Assembly (NCBI GenBank): GCA_947246775.1
Contig: CAMXTM010000143.1
Coordinates: 1-5,814, forward strand
From: an uncultured Clostridium sp.
Lineage (GTDB): Bacteria; Bacillota; Clostridia; Lachnospirales; Anaerotignaceae
DNA length: 5,814 nt
Reading direction: 5' to 3'
In this document: positions 1 through 5,814 of the stretch, in pieces
How the letters are laid out: each line of letters starts with the position of its first letter
Numbering within the stretch: the first letter of the stretch is position 1
Program-made: the position numbers and the translations under genes
The notes under the pieces: generated by a model
The model's input: only the letters and a program-made list of their open reading frames with translations
Database searches by the model: none
Told to the model about the DNA's origin: nothing

Positions 1-54
1 TAGAGCATCCGGCTGTTAACCGGAGGGTCGTAGGTTCGAATCCTACTCGGGGAG
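1..54 (+). tRNA. tRNA-Asn (anticodon GTT), 5' end cut off by window
   Basis: This is the 3' part of a tRNA gene. The anticodon stem pairs 8-12 with 20-24 around a 7-nt loop, with GTT at 15-17, which reads Asn codons. The T arm has a TTCGAAT loop and a GTAGG/CCTAC stem. The 3' acceptor strand is 47-53 with discriminator G at 54. The 5' acceptor strand and most of the D arm lie before position 1. No CCA is encoded, so it must be added after transcription. Confidence 0.95.
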
Positions 55-65
55 TGATTTTTTAA

Positions 66-138
66 AGGGGTATAGTTCAGTTGGTAGAACGTTGGTCTCC
101 AAAACCAAATGTCGAGAGTTCGAGTCTTTCTGCCCCTG
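66..138 (+). tRNA. tRNA-Trp (anticodon CCA)
   Basis: This is a complete cloverleaf. The acceptor stem pairs 66-72 with 131-137, with one T-G wobble, and the discriminator is G138. The anticodon stem pairs 92-96 with 104-108, with CCA at 99-101 for Trp. The T stem pairs 114-118 with 126-130 around TTCGAGT. No 3' CCA is encoded. It lies 11 nt after tRNA-Asn and 12 nt before tRNA-Asp, so the genes are very probably transcribed together from a promoter outside the window. Confidence 0.97.
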
Positions 139-150
139 TTAATTTTATAT

Positions 151-224
<74 letters not shown>

Positions 225-232
225 TTTTATAT

Positions 233-305
233 GGGAGTTTAGCTCAGCTGGGAGAGCATCTGCCTTACAAGCAGAGGGTCACAGGTTCGAGCCCTGTAAC
301 TCCCA
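233..305 (+). tRNA. tRNA-Val (anticodon TAC)
   Basis: This is a complete cloverleaf. The acceptor stem pairs 233-239 with 298-304, all Watson-Crick, and the discriminator is A305. The anticodon stem pairs 259-263 with 271-275, with TAC at 266-268 for Val. CCA is not encoded. It is the last tRNA of the visible cluster and is followed at once by a run of eight T. Confidence 0.97.
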
Positions 306-326
306 TTTTTTTTATTTAAAAATAAA
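306..326 (+). terminator. T8 tract and AT-only inverted repeat behind tRNA-Val, possible weak terminator or trailer
   Basis: Eight T follow the tRNA-Val discriminator directly. The last of them begin a perfect 7-bp inverted repeat (TTTATTT at 311-317, AAATAAA at 320-326) with a 2-nt centre. A folded tRNA followed by a U tract resembles an intrinsic terminator, but the AT-only repeat would form a weak hairpin. I see no convincing separate promoter between here and the next gene, so termination is probably partial at most. Confidence 0.3.
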
Positions 327-346
327 TCTGTATAGAAGGGATAGAA

Positions 347-775
347 ATGGGTATGGGATTTGGTGGATTTGATACATTTGGATTTGGCAGTTTTGATACA
401 ACGTTTCGCCTCGTGTATGGTATTGTTACAATTGGCTTTATTATTGTAATAGGAAGTTTTGTAATAGCAGCGTTAAGACGTATTATGGTATGGGACGAAA
501 ATAACCATGCACCACAAACTACGATTTCGGCAGTTGTGATATCAAAAAGAACAGATGTATCCTACTATAGAAATACAAATATGGGCGATGGTACAAGAAC
601 ACATGGCTATCATATGACATCAAATACTTACCATTATGTCACTTTTGAATTTGATAATGGAGAAAGAAAAGAATTTTTTGTAAAAGGGTCTGAATATGGA
701 CTACTAAAAGAGGGCGACACAGGTATTTTGTGTTTTCAGGGAACAAGATATTTGGGGTTTCAAAGAAATCAATAA
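347..775 (+). CDS. DUF2500 family (YhhM-like) one-pass membrane protein
   Basis: This 142-aa protein belongs to the DUF2500 family, whose biochemical role is unknown. The N-terminus (residues 2-16) is rich in Gly and Phe. One hydrophobic segment at about 22-43, followed by Arg-Arg at 44-45, should anchor the protein with its C-terminal part on the cytoplasmic side by the positive-inside rule. The rest looks like a small beta-rich domain: a strand around ISAVVISKR, a YVTFEFDNGERKEFFV stretch, and the family's typical ending, EYGLLKEGDTGILCFQGT followed by RYLGF. A GAAGGG ribosome site at 335-340 lies 6 nt before ATG 347, which favours this start over the in-frame ATG at 353. The gene begins 41 nt after tRNA-Val with no clear promoter of its own, so it may be read from the tRNA operon. 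Family assignment is from recognised sequence pattern; topology is inferred. Confidence 0.85.
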   Translation: MGMGFGGFDTFGFGSFDTTFRLVYGIVTIGFIIVIGSFVIAALRRIMVWDENNHAPQTTISAVVISKRTDVSYYRNTNMGDGTRTHGYHMTSNTYHYVTFEFDNGERKEFFVKGSEYGLLKEGDTGILCFQGTRYLGFQRNQ

Positions 776-798
776 AAAATTTTTAGGAATAAAAGGGA

Positions 799-1329
799 AT
801 GGATTTGCTGAAAAAGGTTGTGTCAGACTATGATGTGTTTTGTAGTATTGCAGAAAAACTAGAATGGATAGAGATAAAAGAGGAACATGAAGATTGGTTT
901 AAAAAGTATCCTTTAGGAATTTTTGTAGATGTGTTTGCATTTCCAGAGGGATATATACAAAATAATCTAGTAGATGCTTATGTGAGGGCGGTTTTGTCTA
1001 GTATGGCATTTGCGGAACAGTGGGATAAAGATTTTTGGGATATGCCGCAAAAAGAGAGAAAAAAGGCATTGATAGAGGGGCAAGGGTTGTATCAACCTTA
1101 TGCTATTGTGTCAGAATTGCGGTGGATAGAACGAGATTGGGAATATCTTGTAAAAGAGATAGAATATTTTGCAACGAGAAATGAAATTCCTGTTTCAGAG
1201 CAAAAGAAATATATTGATAAATTGAAAAATGCAAAAGTGATTGAAATTGGGGGTTGCTGCGATAGTTCTGTCTATATTGCAATAAAGAATAATTTGCTGT
1301 TAATGGTTGATTGTGGATTTTGGGATTAG
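799..1329 (+). CDS. Uncharacterised 176-aa soluble protein, possible immunity-type protein
   Basis: I do not recognise this family with certainty. The 176-aa product has no signal peptide or membrane segment and is rich in acidic residues and Trp (for example EEHEDWFKKY and EQWDKDFWDM). The middle looks mainly helical. The C-terminus looks like beta strands around a Gly-Gly-Cys-Cys-Asp turn (residues 151-155), ending in LLLMVDCGFWD. An AGGAA/GGG purine-rich stretch at 785-797 serves as ribosome site for ATG 799. It follows the DUF2500 gene by 23 nt and precedes the 110-aa gene by 25 nt, all in one direction, so it probably shares a transcript. The small, acidic, cytosolic makeup and the neighbour of similar type resemble orphan immunity genes of polymorphic toxin systems, but no toxin gene is in the window. 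That function is a guess; the coding call rests on length, ribosome site and codon pattern. Confidence 0.75.
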   Translation: MDLLKKVVSDYDVFCSIAEKLEWIEIKEEHEDWFKKYPLGIFVDVFAFPEGYIQNNLVDAYVRAVLSSMAFAEQWDKDFWDMPQKERKKALIEGQGLYQPYAIVSELRWIERDWEYLVKEIEYFATRNEIPVSEQKKYIDKLKNAKVIEIGGCCDSSVYIAIKNNLLLMVDCGFWD

Positions 1330-1354
1330 TTTTATATTATAAAGGTAGAGAAAA

Positions 1355-1687
1355 ATGGAAGTTGATATAAAAACATTGATTGAATGTATAAAAAAACGTC
1401 CTTGTATGTATATTGGAGAATTAAATTTTGACTATCTTTTTCATTTTCTAAATGGTTTTTTGTATCATAATTCTTCAAAAAATAATATAAATGGAATTTT
1501 TGAACATGAATTTGATGAATGGGTTCAAAAATGGATAGAAAAGAATAAAAATATTTTATTTGAAGAAGAAAGAAATTATCATTATTATATTCAAAATGTA
1601 TGTAAAACACAAGAAGAATGTTTTGCCTTGTTTTTTGAATTATGTGATATTTTTTTTGATGAATTACAAAATAAGGGGACAAAATAG
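1355..1687 (+). CDS. Uncharacterised 110-aa protein with an N-terminal RPxMYIG motif, possible immunity-type protein
   Basis: This is a small soluble protein without a signal or membrane segment. Near the N-terminus it carries IKKRPCMYIGE (residues 12-22), then a hydrophobic helix-like stretch (YLFHFLNGFLY), a central FDEWVQKWIEKN segment, and a C-terminal helix with CFALFFELCDIFFDE. I associate this layout with small uncharacterised bacterial proteins often found near polymorphic toxin loci, but I cannot name a family. An AAGGTAG ribosome site at 1342-1348 lies 6 nt before ATG 1355. The gene is much more AT-rich than its neighbours: my hand count gives 65 G/C in the 300 bases 1381-1680, about 22%, against about 37% in two sample lines of the activase. 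That suggests a different origin. The antisense frame over the same DNA is also open, which such AT-rich sequence easily produces, and lacks any sign of being a gene. A terminator follows. Confidence 0.72.
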   Translation: MEVDIKTLIECIKKRPCMYIGELNFDYLFHFLNGFLYHNSSKNNINGIFEHEFDEWVQKWIEKNKNILFEEERNYHYYIQNVCKTQEECFALFFELCDIFFDELQNKGTK

Positions 1688-1716
1688 ATGTTTTTAGAAA
1701 AAATATGTCAATATTA

Positions 1717-1753
1717 GGGAACTGTGTCTTAAAAAAGGTATAGTTCTTTTTTT
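1717..1753 (+). terminator. Rho-independent terminator after the small-gene unit
   Basis: A 10-bp stem pairs 1719-1728 with 1737-1746, with three G-T wobbles. The loop is 8 nt and AT-only, and seven T follow at 1747-1753. It lies 29 nt after the stop of the 110-aa gene. Position and form fit an intrinsic terminator closing the transcript that carries the small genes from 347 onward, and it separates them from the TetR-activase operon. Confidence 0.8.
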
Positions 1754-1970
1754 AATGCGATAAAAAAGATTTGTATATTAGATAGAATAACATAAAATAG
1801 AATGCAAAAAAGCAAGTAATCTTGTTTAAATTAGTGAACAAATGAAATTTATTTTAGTGTAGATATAGTAAATAAGAGTAAAAAAGGGACATAAAAACGA
1901 AATTGGTTTTCATAAAATGAATAAAGCAATGACAAGAATAAAATTTTTAACAATATCTTCACGTAAAATA
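1754..1970. other. AT-rich intergenic region without a recognisable gene
   Basis: Together with its flanks, the stretch between the small-gene unit and the regulator (1688-2070) is about 380 bases. After the terminator I find no convincing gene here. The longest start-to-stop frame I noticed is 20 codons (1917-1979), without a ribosome site. There is a short hairpin at 1810-1827. The sequence is dominated by A and T runs, as is usual upstream of clostridial promoters. Confidence 0.6.
1810..1827. repeat. Short inverted repeat, 7-bp stem with TAAT loop
   Basis: Bases 1810-1816 pair with 1821-1827 (AAGCAAG with CTTGTTT, one G-T) around TAAT. On the minus strand the stem is followed by a run of six T, so it could act as a weak terminator for antisense transcription entering from the right. 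No minus-strand gene is visible that would need it, so its role is uncertain. Confidence 0.35.
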
Positions 1971-1973
1971 CTC

Positions 1974-2001
1974 TTGTAATTTATGAATTTTTTATTATAA
2001 T
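1974..2001 (+). promoter_or_regulatory. Predicted sigma-A type promoter of the TetR-activase operon
   Basis: A perfect TATAAT -10 box lies at 1996-2001. A TTGTAA -35 box, four of six bases of consensus, lies at 1974-1979, and the spacer is 16 nt. Transcription would begin near 2008, giving a leader of about 60 nt before ATG 2071. It is the best promoter match in the intergenic region and is correctly placed for the regulator gene. AT-rich DNA produces chance matches, hence moderate confidence. Confidence 0.6.
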
Positions 2002-2012
2002 AGTAGCTAAAA

Positions 2013-2030
2013 ACAGACTAAATGGTTTGT
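2013..2030. promoter_or_regulatory. Candidate operator 1 for the TetR-type regulator
   Basis: ACAGACTAAATGGTTTGT is an imperfect 18-bp inverted repeat: six of nine pairs are Watson-Crick and two more are G-T, around a central AA. Operators of TetR-type repressors are usually imperfect palindromes of this size close to the regulator's own promoter. It begins 11 bp after the -10 box, at the start of the transcript, where a bound repressor would block RNA polymerase. Assignment to this regulator is inference from position. Confidence 0.4.
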
Positions 2031-2037
2031 AGTACAA
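2027..2037. promoter_or_regulatory. Candidate operator 2, perfect TTGTA-G-TACAA palindrome
   Basis: This is a perfect 5-bp inverted repeat around a single central G. It overlaps the last four bases of candidate operator 1 and lies inside the predicted leader. It could be an alternative or second binding site for the TetR-type regulator. It is short, so chance is not excluded. Confidence 0.3.
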
Positions 2038-2050
2038 TATAAAATGATAT

Positions 2051-2073
2051 AAGGAGGAAATTCTGTTGTAATG
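2051..2073 (+). promoter_or_regulatory. Strong ribosome site with unusually long spacing and a TTG-TAA mini-ORF before the regulator start
   Basis: AAGGAGG at 2051-2057 is a near-ideal Shine-Dalgarno sequence, but it is 13 nt from ATG 2071. At the usual distance, 8 nt, there is instead TTG (2066-2068), followed at once by stop TAA (2069-2071), whose last base is the A of the ATG (TAATG). No in-frame start codon lies between the ribosome site and ATG 2071. Ribosomes may start at 2071 inefficiently, or initiate at TTG, stop and restart. Confidence 0.45.
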
Positions 2074-2721
2074 AAAAAAAATATATTAGAAACAGCGTTT
2101 TTATTGTTTTTAAAAAATGGTTTTGCAGGAGTTTCCACAAATGAAATTATTAGAGAAGCAAAGGTAACAAAAGGTTGTTTTTACCATTATTTTAAAAGTA
2201 GAGAGGATTTAATATATGATGTCATCGTGATGTATTTGTATCCTTATTTGGAAAGTCCTGTAAAAGCATTGCGGCAGTGGGAAAAAGAGCAAATTGAGTT
2301 AGATATTGTGGAGGGAATCCACTTTTATTATACTTATATGCCAACATTAACAGTAGATATAGGCAAAAATGTATCATTTAGAGAAATGCAATTTTTGATA
2401 TATGAAGGAATCAAAAAGTATTCCTATTTAGAAAAAAAGAGTTGTGATTGTAGCCGAGAGCAACGATTTTTGTTAAAAGAGCTTTTGGAAAGAGGAAAAA
2501 GGGAGCAAGTCATTGATAAAAGAATAGATGCAAGTAGTTATGCGATGAGTATGATAGCATTAAAAGATGGCATGGTTGCTTTACATATATTGGATAATAG
2601 CATTAACACAAAAGAAAAGTGGGAAAGTACTTTTCAGGCAATATGGTCAGAAATAAAGGCAACACCACAAATCGAAAGAAGCAATAGAGGAGGATATTTC
2701 TATGCAGAAACAGCGTTATAA
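2071..2721 (+). CDS. TetR/AcrR family transcriptional regulator
   Basis: This 216-aa size is usual for TetR-type dimeric repressors. The N-terminal DNA-binding domain is clear: helix 1 at about 4-16, then [20 protein letters not shown], and the family signature [14 protein letters not shown] at 35-48, which completes the helix-turn-helix. Residues from about 50 on are helical and divergent, as expected of the ligand and dimer domain, so the effector cannot be read from sequence. A Cys-Asp-Cys at 125-127 is unusual and might sense redox state or a metal. ATG 2071 is the only workable start and places helix 1 almost at the N-terminus. The gene overlaps the activase by 20 nt and is predicted to repress the promoter at 1974-2001 and hence both genes. 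Control by an acyl-CoA or related substrate of the activase is plausible but unproven. Confidence 0.93.
   Translation: MKKNILETAFLLFLKNGFAGVSTNEIIREAKVTKGCFYHYFKSREDLIYDVIVMYLYPYLESPVKALRQWEKEQIELDIVEGIHFYYTYMPTLTVDIGKNVSFREMQFLIYEGIKKYSYLEKKSCDCSREQRFLLKELLERGKREQVIDKRIDASSYAMSMIALKDGMVALHILDNSINTKEKWESTFQAIWSEIKATPQIERSNRGGYFYAETAL
2686..2693 (+). promoter_or_regulatory. Ribosome binding site of the activase, inside the TetR gene
   Basis: AGAGGAGG lies 8 nt before ATG 2702, an ideal arrangement that decides this start over the in-frame ATG at 2723 (codon 8). Because it sits inside the last codons of the regulator gene, ribosomes translating the regulator pass over it, which favours coupled translation. 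Confidence 0.85.
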
Positions 2722-5700
2722 AATGGGTATAGATATTGGTTCAACTACAGTAAAAGTGGTGATAATCGATAATTATAGTCATATTGTATTTAGTGAATAT
2801 AAAAGACATTTTTCAGAAATCAAAAAAACAGTAGCAGAGTTGTTAGAACATGCAAAAAAAGAATTGGGAGATATTTATTTTAGTGCTATGTTAACAGGAA
2901 GTGGTGGCGTTTCTATTGCAAAGGCATTAGAGATTGATTTTATACAGGAAGTTGTAGCGACAGCAAAGGCGATTGAAACAGTAGCACCAAAAACAGATGT
3001 TGCCATTGAACTAGGAGGAGAAGATGCCAAAATTATTTATTTTTCTAATGGCATTGAACAGAGAATGAACGGTGTTTGTGCTGGTGGTACAGGTTCTTTT
3101 ATAGACCAAATGGCAAGCCTTTTGCAGACAGATGCAAGCGGTTTAAATGAATTGGCAAAAAATCATAAAGTGATATATCCGATTGCGTCACGCTGTGGTG
3201 TGTTTGCTAAAACAGATATACAGCCACTCATTAACGAGGGAGCAGCAAAAGAAGATTTAGCTGTTTCAATATTTCAAGCAGTTGTAAATCAGACTATTAG
3301 TGGTCTCGCTTGTGGTAAACCGATAAGGGGTTATGTTACATTTTTAGGTGGCCCATTGCACTTTTTGTCTGAGTTAAGACAGAGATTTATAGAAACATTA
3401 AAATTGACAGACGAAACAGCATTATTGCCAGAAAATTCCCATTTGTTTGCGGCATATGGCACAGCAATATCCAATGAAGAAAATGCAAAGAAAATGACTT
3501 TTGAGGAGTTGCTTGAAAACATTTATCATGGCGAAGAACTTGCTATGGAAGTAACAAGACTAGAACCACTTTTTAAAGATGAGCAAGACTATCAACAGTT
3601 TCAGAAAAGACATGATAGTGAAAGAGTAGAAAAAATTGATTTATCTACCTATAAAGGCAATGCATTTTTAGGTATTGACGCAGGTTCTACTACAACAAAA
3701 GTAGCACTTGTTTCTGAAAATGGTGGACTATTGTATTCTTACTATGGAAGTAATGAGGGCAATCCTCTCAAAGTCATTATAAAAAGTTTAAACAAATTGT
3801 ATGAGCAAATGCCTAGTGATGTCAAAATAAAAAATTCTTGTGTGACAGGCTATGGCGAGGGACTAATAAAAGAAGCACTGATGATTGATTTGGGCTACAT
3901 TGAAACAGTAGCACATTATAAAGCAGCAAGTTTTTTTAAACCAGATGTTGATTTTATATTAGACATTGGTGGTCAAGATATGAAATGCATTAGAATTAAA
4001 AATAATGTAATTGATAGTGTACAATTAAATGAAGCGTGTTCTTCAGGCTGTGGCTCTTTTATAGAAACGTTTGCAAAATCATTAAATTATAGTGTGTCAG
4101 AATTTGCAAAAGTAGCACTTTTAGCAAAAAATCCAATAGATTTAGGTTCAAGATGTACTGTGTTTATGAATTCCCGAGTAAAACAAGCACAAAAAGAGGG
4201 AGCAGAAGTAGCAGATATTTCTGCGGGTCTTGCCTATTCTGTTATTAAAAATGCACTGTTAAAAGTTATTAAAATTGCAGACCCAAAAGCATTAGGCAAG
4301 AGCATTGTAGTACAAGGTGGTACATTTTATAATGATGCTGTATTAAAAAGTTTTGAAATCATAAGTGGTAGAGAAGCGGTCAGACCAGATATTGCTGGCA
4401 TTATGGGAGCATTTGGAGCTGGCTTGATTGCTTTAGACAAATATAAAGAGGGATATCAGACAACATTAGTTTCAAGGGAAGAAATGAATGCACTGGAAAT
4501 CAAATCTACCTTAACAAGATGTCAAGGTTGTACCAATCATTGTCTTTTAACCATCAACCATTTTTCAAATGGCAGAAAATTTATTACAGGAAATCGTTGT
4601 GAAAGAGGACTTGGAAAAGAAAAAAGTACAAATACAGTACCAAATTTGTATGAATATAAAAGGAAAAGATTATTTGAACACTATCAGCCACTGGAATTGG
4701 AAAAAGCGCCTCGTGGCGTTGTAGGGATTCCTAGAGTATTAAATATGTGGGAAGATTATCCATTTTGGTTTACCTTTTTTACAAAACTAGGATTTAGAGT
4801 AGAGCTTTCTCCTTATTCTAGTAAAGCAGTGTACGAAAAAGGTATTGAGTCTATACCAAGTGAATCTGCTTGCTATCCTGCAAAATTAGTACATGGACAT
4901 ATTATGAGTTTGATTGAATCTGGTGTACGATTTATATTTTATCCAAGTGTTGTGTACGAGAGGAGAGATATAGCAGAGTCAGATAACAACTATAATTGCC
5001 CAATTGTCACATCTTATTCTGAAAACATTAAAAATAATGTAGAAGATTTAAGAGAGCAAAATATTAAGTTTATGAATCCATTTCTTTCTATGGGAGACAA
5101 AACAGCACTGGCAAAAAGACTTGTGCAAGAGTGTAAACCTTTTGGATTGTCTGCAAAGGAAATTGTGTCAGCGGTAGATGATGCATGGCAGGAATGGGGA
5201 CAATTTAGAGAAGATGTACACCAAAAAGGAATTGAAACACTACAATATATCAAAGAAAACAATATGACAGGTATTGTATTGGGTGGAAGACCTTACCACT
5301 TAGACCCAGAAATCAATCATGGCGTACCAGAGTTAATCGCAAGTTATAATATTGCGGTATTGACAGAAGATAGTGTTGCGCATTTGGGAAAAGTAGAAAG
5401 ACCTATGGTAGTGCGTGACCAGTGGACATATCATTCTAGGCTGTATGAAGCAGCAGCATTTGTCAAGACACAACAAAATCTGGAATATGTACAATTAAAT
5501 TCCTTTGGTTGCGGCTTAGATGCTGTAACGACAGATGAAGTTAAAAATATATTAACAAAAGCAGGAAAAATATATACATCACTAAAAATTGATGAAGTAA
5601 ATAACTTGGGCGCAGCAAGAATTAGAATTCGTTCGTTGATTGCTGCAATAGAAGATAGAACAGAAAAGCAAGTAAAAATACATAAAGGAGATGCCTCACT

Positions 5701-5814
5701 TAAAAGAATTGTATTTACAAAAGAAATGAAAAAAAATTATACGATACTTTGCCCACAGATGTCACCGATACATTTTGACATATTAAGAGAAGTATTTCGG
5801 AGTAGTGGCTATCA
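2702..5814 (+). CDS. Long multidomain 2-hydroxyacyl-CoA dehydratase activase (two ASKHA ATPase domains, DUF2229, start of HgdB-like domain), 3' end outside window
   Basis: The frame is open for 1037 codons to the right edge; relatives of this layout are about 1400 aa, so roughly a quarter seems missing. HgdC-type activases couple ATP hydrolysis to low-potential electron transfer from a [4Fe-4S] cluster. Domain 1 (about 6-290): phosphate loop [18 protein letters not shown] at 105-110, Cys126 in [10 protein letters not shown], Cys165 in SRCGVF, Gly-Gly 216-217. Domain 2 (about 322-565): [10 protein letters not shown] at 324-333, GYGEG at 383-387, GGQDMK at 423-428, Cys446, Cys485, Gly-Gly 539-540. 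A linker holds Cys607, 610, 614 and 633. DUF2229 follows from about 672 to 885, with ESACYPAK and [14 protein letters not shown] near 1015 probably opens an HgdB-like acceptor domain. It is cytoplasmic. The electron donor and substrate are unknown. Family is confident; catalytic role is inferred. Confidence 0.93.
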   Translation, partial: MQKQRYKMGIDIGSTTVKVVIIDNYSHIVFSEYKRHFSEIKKTVAELLEHAKKELGDIYFSAMLTGSGGVSIAKALEIDFIQEVVATAKAIETVAPKTDVAIELGGEDAKIIYFSNGIEQRMNGVCAGGTGSFIDQMASLLQTDASGLNELAKNHKVIYPIASRCGVFAKTDIQPLINEGAAKEDLAVSIFQAVVNQTISGLACGKPIRGYVTFLGGPLHFLSELRQRFIETLKLTDETALLPENSHLFAAYGTAISNEENAKKMTFEELLENIYHGEELAMEVTRLEPLFKDEQDYQQFQKRHDSERVEKIDLSTYKGNAFLGIDAGSTTTKVALVSENGGLLYSYYGSNEGNPLKVIIKSLNKLYEQMPSDVKIKNSCVTGYGEGLIKEALMIDLGYIETVAHYKAASFFKPDVDFILDIGGQDMKCIRIKNNVIDSVQLNEACSSGCGSFIETFAKSLNYSVSEFAKVALLAKNPIDLGSRCTVFMNSRVKQAQKEGAEVADISAGLAYSVIKNALLKVIKIADPKALGKSIVVQGGTFYNDAVLKSFEIISGREAVRPDIAGIMGAFGAGLIALDKYKEGYQTTLVSREEMNALEIKSTLTRCQGCTNHCLLTINHFSNGRKFITGNRCERGLGKEKSTNTVPNLYEYKRKRLFEHYQPLELEKAPRGVVGIPRVLNMWEDYPFWFTFFTKLGFRVELSPYSSKAVYEKGIESIPSESACYPAKLVHGHIMSLIESGVRFIFYPSVVYERRDIAESDNNYNCPIVTSYSENIKNNVEDLREQNIKFMNPFLSMGDKTALAKRLVQECKPFGLSAKEIVSAVDDAWQEWGQFREDVHQKGIETLQYIKENNMTGIVLGGRPYHLDPEINHGVPELIASYNIAVLTEDSVAHLGKVERPMVVRDQWTYHSRLYEAAAFVKTQQNLEYVQLNSFGCGLDAVTTDEVKNILTKAGKIYTSLKIDEVNNLGAARIRIRSLIAAIEDRTEKQVKIHKGDASLKRIVFTKEMKKNYTILCPQMSPIHFDILREVFRSSGY

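Noticed and set aside
306..346. Attachment-site or integration remnant next to tRNA-Val
   Set aside because: I saw no repeated copy of a tRNA 3' end elsewhere in the window and no integrase gene.
1388..1420. RPCMYIG resemblance to the KRPGMYIG motif of GyrB/ParE-type ATPases
   Set aside because: The rest of the 110-aa protein has no GHKL ATP-binding motifs and is far too short; the match is a short coincidence or a shared local turn.
1332..1682. 116-codon minus-strand frame opposite the 110-aa gene
   Set aside because: Extremely AT-rich DNA leaves both strands open. The minus-strand product is a low-complexity Phe/Tyr/Ile-rich peptide, whereas the plus-strand frame has a ribosome site, operon context and a protein-like pattern.
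1917..1979. 20-codon plus-strand frame before the regulator promoter
   Set aside because: There is no ribosome site at a usable distance, it ends inside the predicted -35 box, and a frame this short is expected by chance.
1688..2070. Riboswitch or structured leader before the regulator
   Set aside because: Apart from the terminator, a short hairpin and the operator-like palindromes, I see no conserved riboswitch core, and the predicted leader of about 60 nt is too short for most classes.
3331..3522. 63-codon minus-strand frame
   Set aside because: It is a shadow inside the first ATPase domain of the activase, with low-complexity Ser/Asn/Phe-rich sequence.
5014..5262. 82-codon minus-strand frame
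   Set aside because: It is a shadow inside the DUF2229 part of the activase, rich in Ser, Cys and Phe, without recognisable features.

Overview
The window looks like chromosomal DNA from a low-GC, anaerobic Firmicute, most probably a clostridium and perhaps of the Lachnospiraceae type. The basis is AT-rich sequence, strong AGGAGG-type ribosome binding sites, tRNA genes without an encoded CCA, and an acyl-CoA dehydratase activase of the very long, multidomain kind found in clostridia. Every supported gene is on the plus strand. The species cannot be named from this sequence.

Region 1 (1-305) is a tRNA cluster: the 3' part of tRNA-Asn(GTT), then tRNA-Trp(CCA), tRNA-Asp(GTC) and tRNA-Val(TAC), with 8-12 nt spacers. 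Region 2 (347-1687) holds three small genes in one direction. The first is a one-pass membrane protein of the DUF2500 (YhhM-like) family, starting only 41 nt after tRNA-Val. The other two are uncharacterised soluble proteins of 176 and 110 aa whose size and makeup recall immunity-type proteins. The 110-aa gene is strikingly AT-rich. A good rho-independent terminator (1717-1753) closes this unit. Region 3 (1754-2070) is AT-rich and non-coding; its right end has a plausible promoter and two candidate operator palindromes.

Region 4 (2071-5814) is a two-gene operon. A TetR/AcrR-type repressor overlaps by 20 nt the start of a very large protein that runs off the right edge with 1037 codons visible. 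The large protein contains two consecutive BadF/BadG/BcrA/HgdC-type ATPase (ASKHA) domains, a four-cysteine linker, a DUF2229 domain, and the beginning of what should be an HgdB-like dehydratase or reductase domain. Each ATPase domain has a cysteine pair exactly 39 residues apart, matching the pair that holds the [4Fe-4S] cluster at the dimer interface of the activator HgdC. The protein therefore looks like a built-in pseudo-dimer of an ATP-driven electron donor fused to its own electron acceptor. The TetR protein probably represses its own promoter and so sets the level of this ATP- and iron-costly enzyme.

The most interesting material is the internally duplicated activase fusion, the regulator-activase coupling with its unusual start region, and the two unassigned small genes next to the tRNA cluster. 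I did not find CRISPR, IS elements, integrase sites or phage genes.
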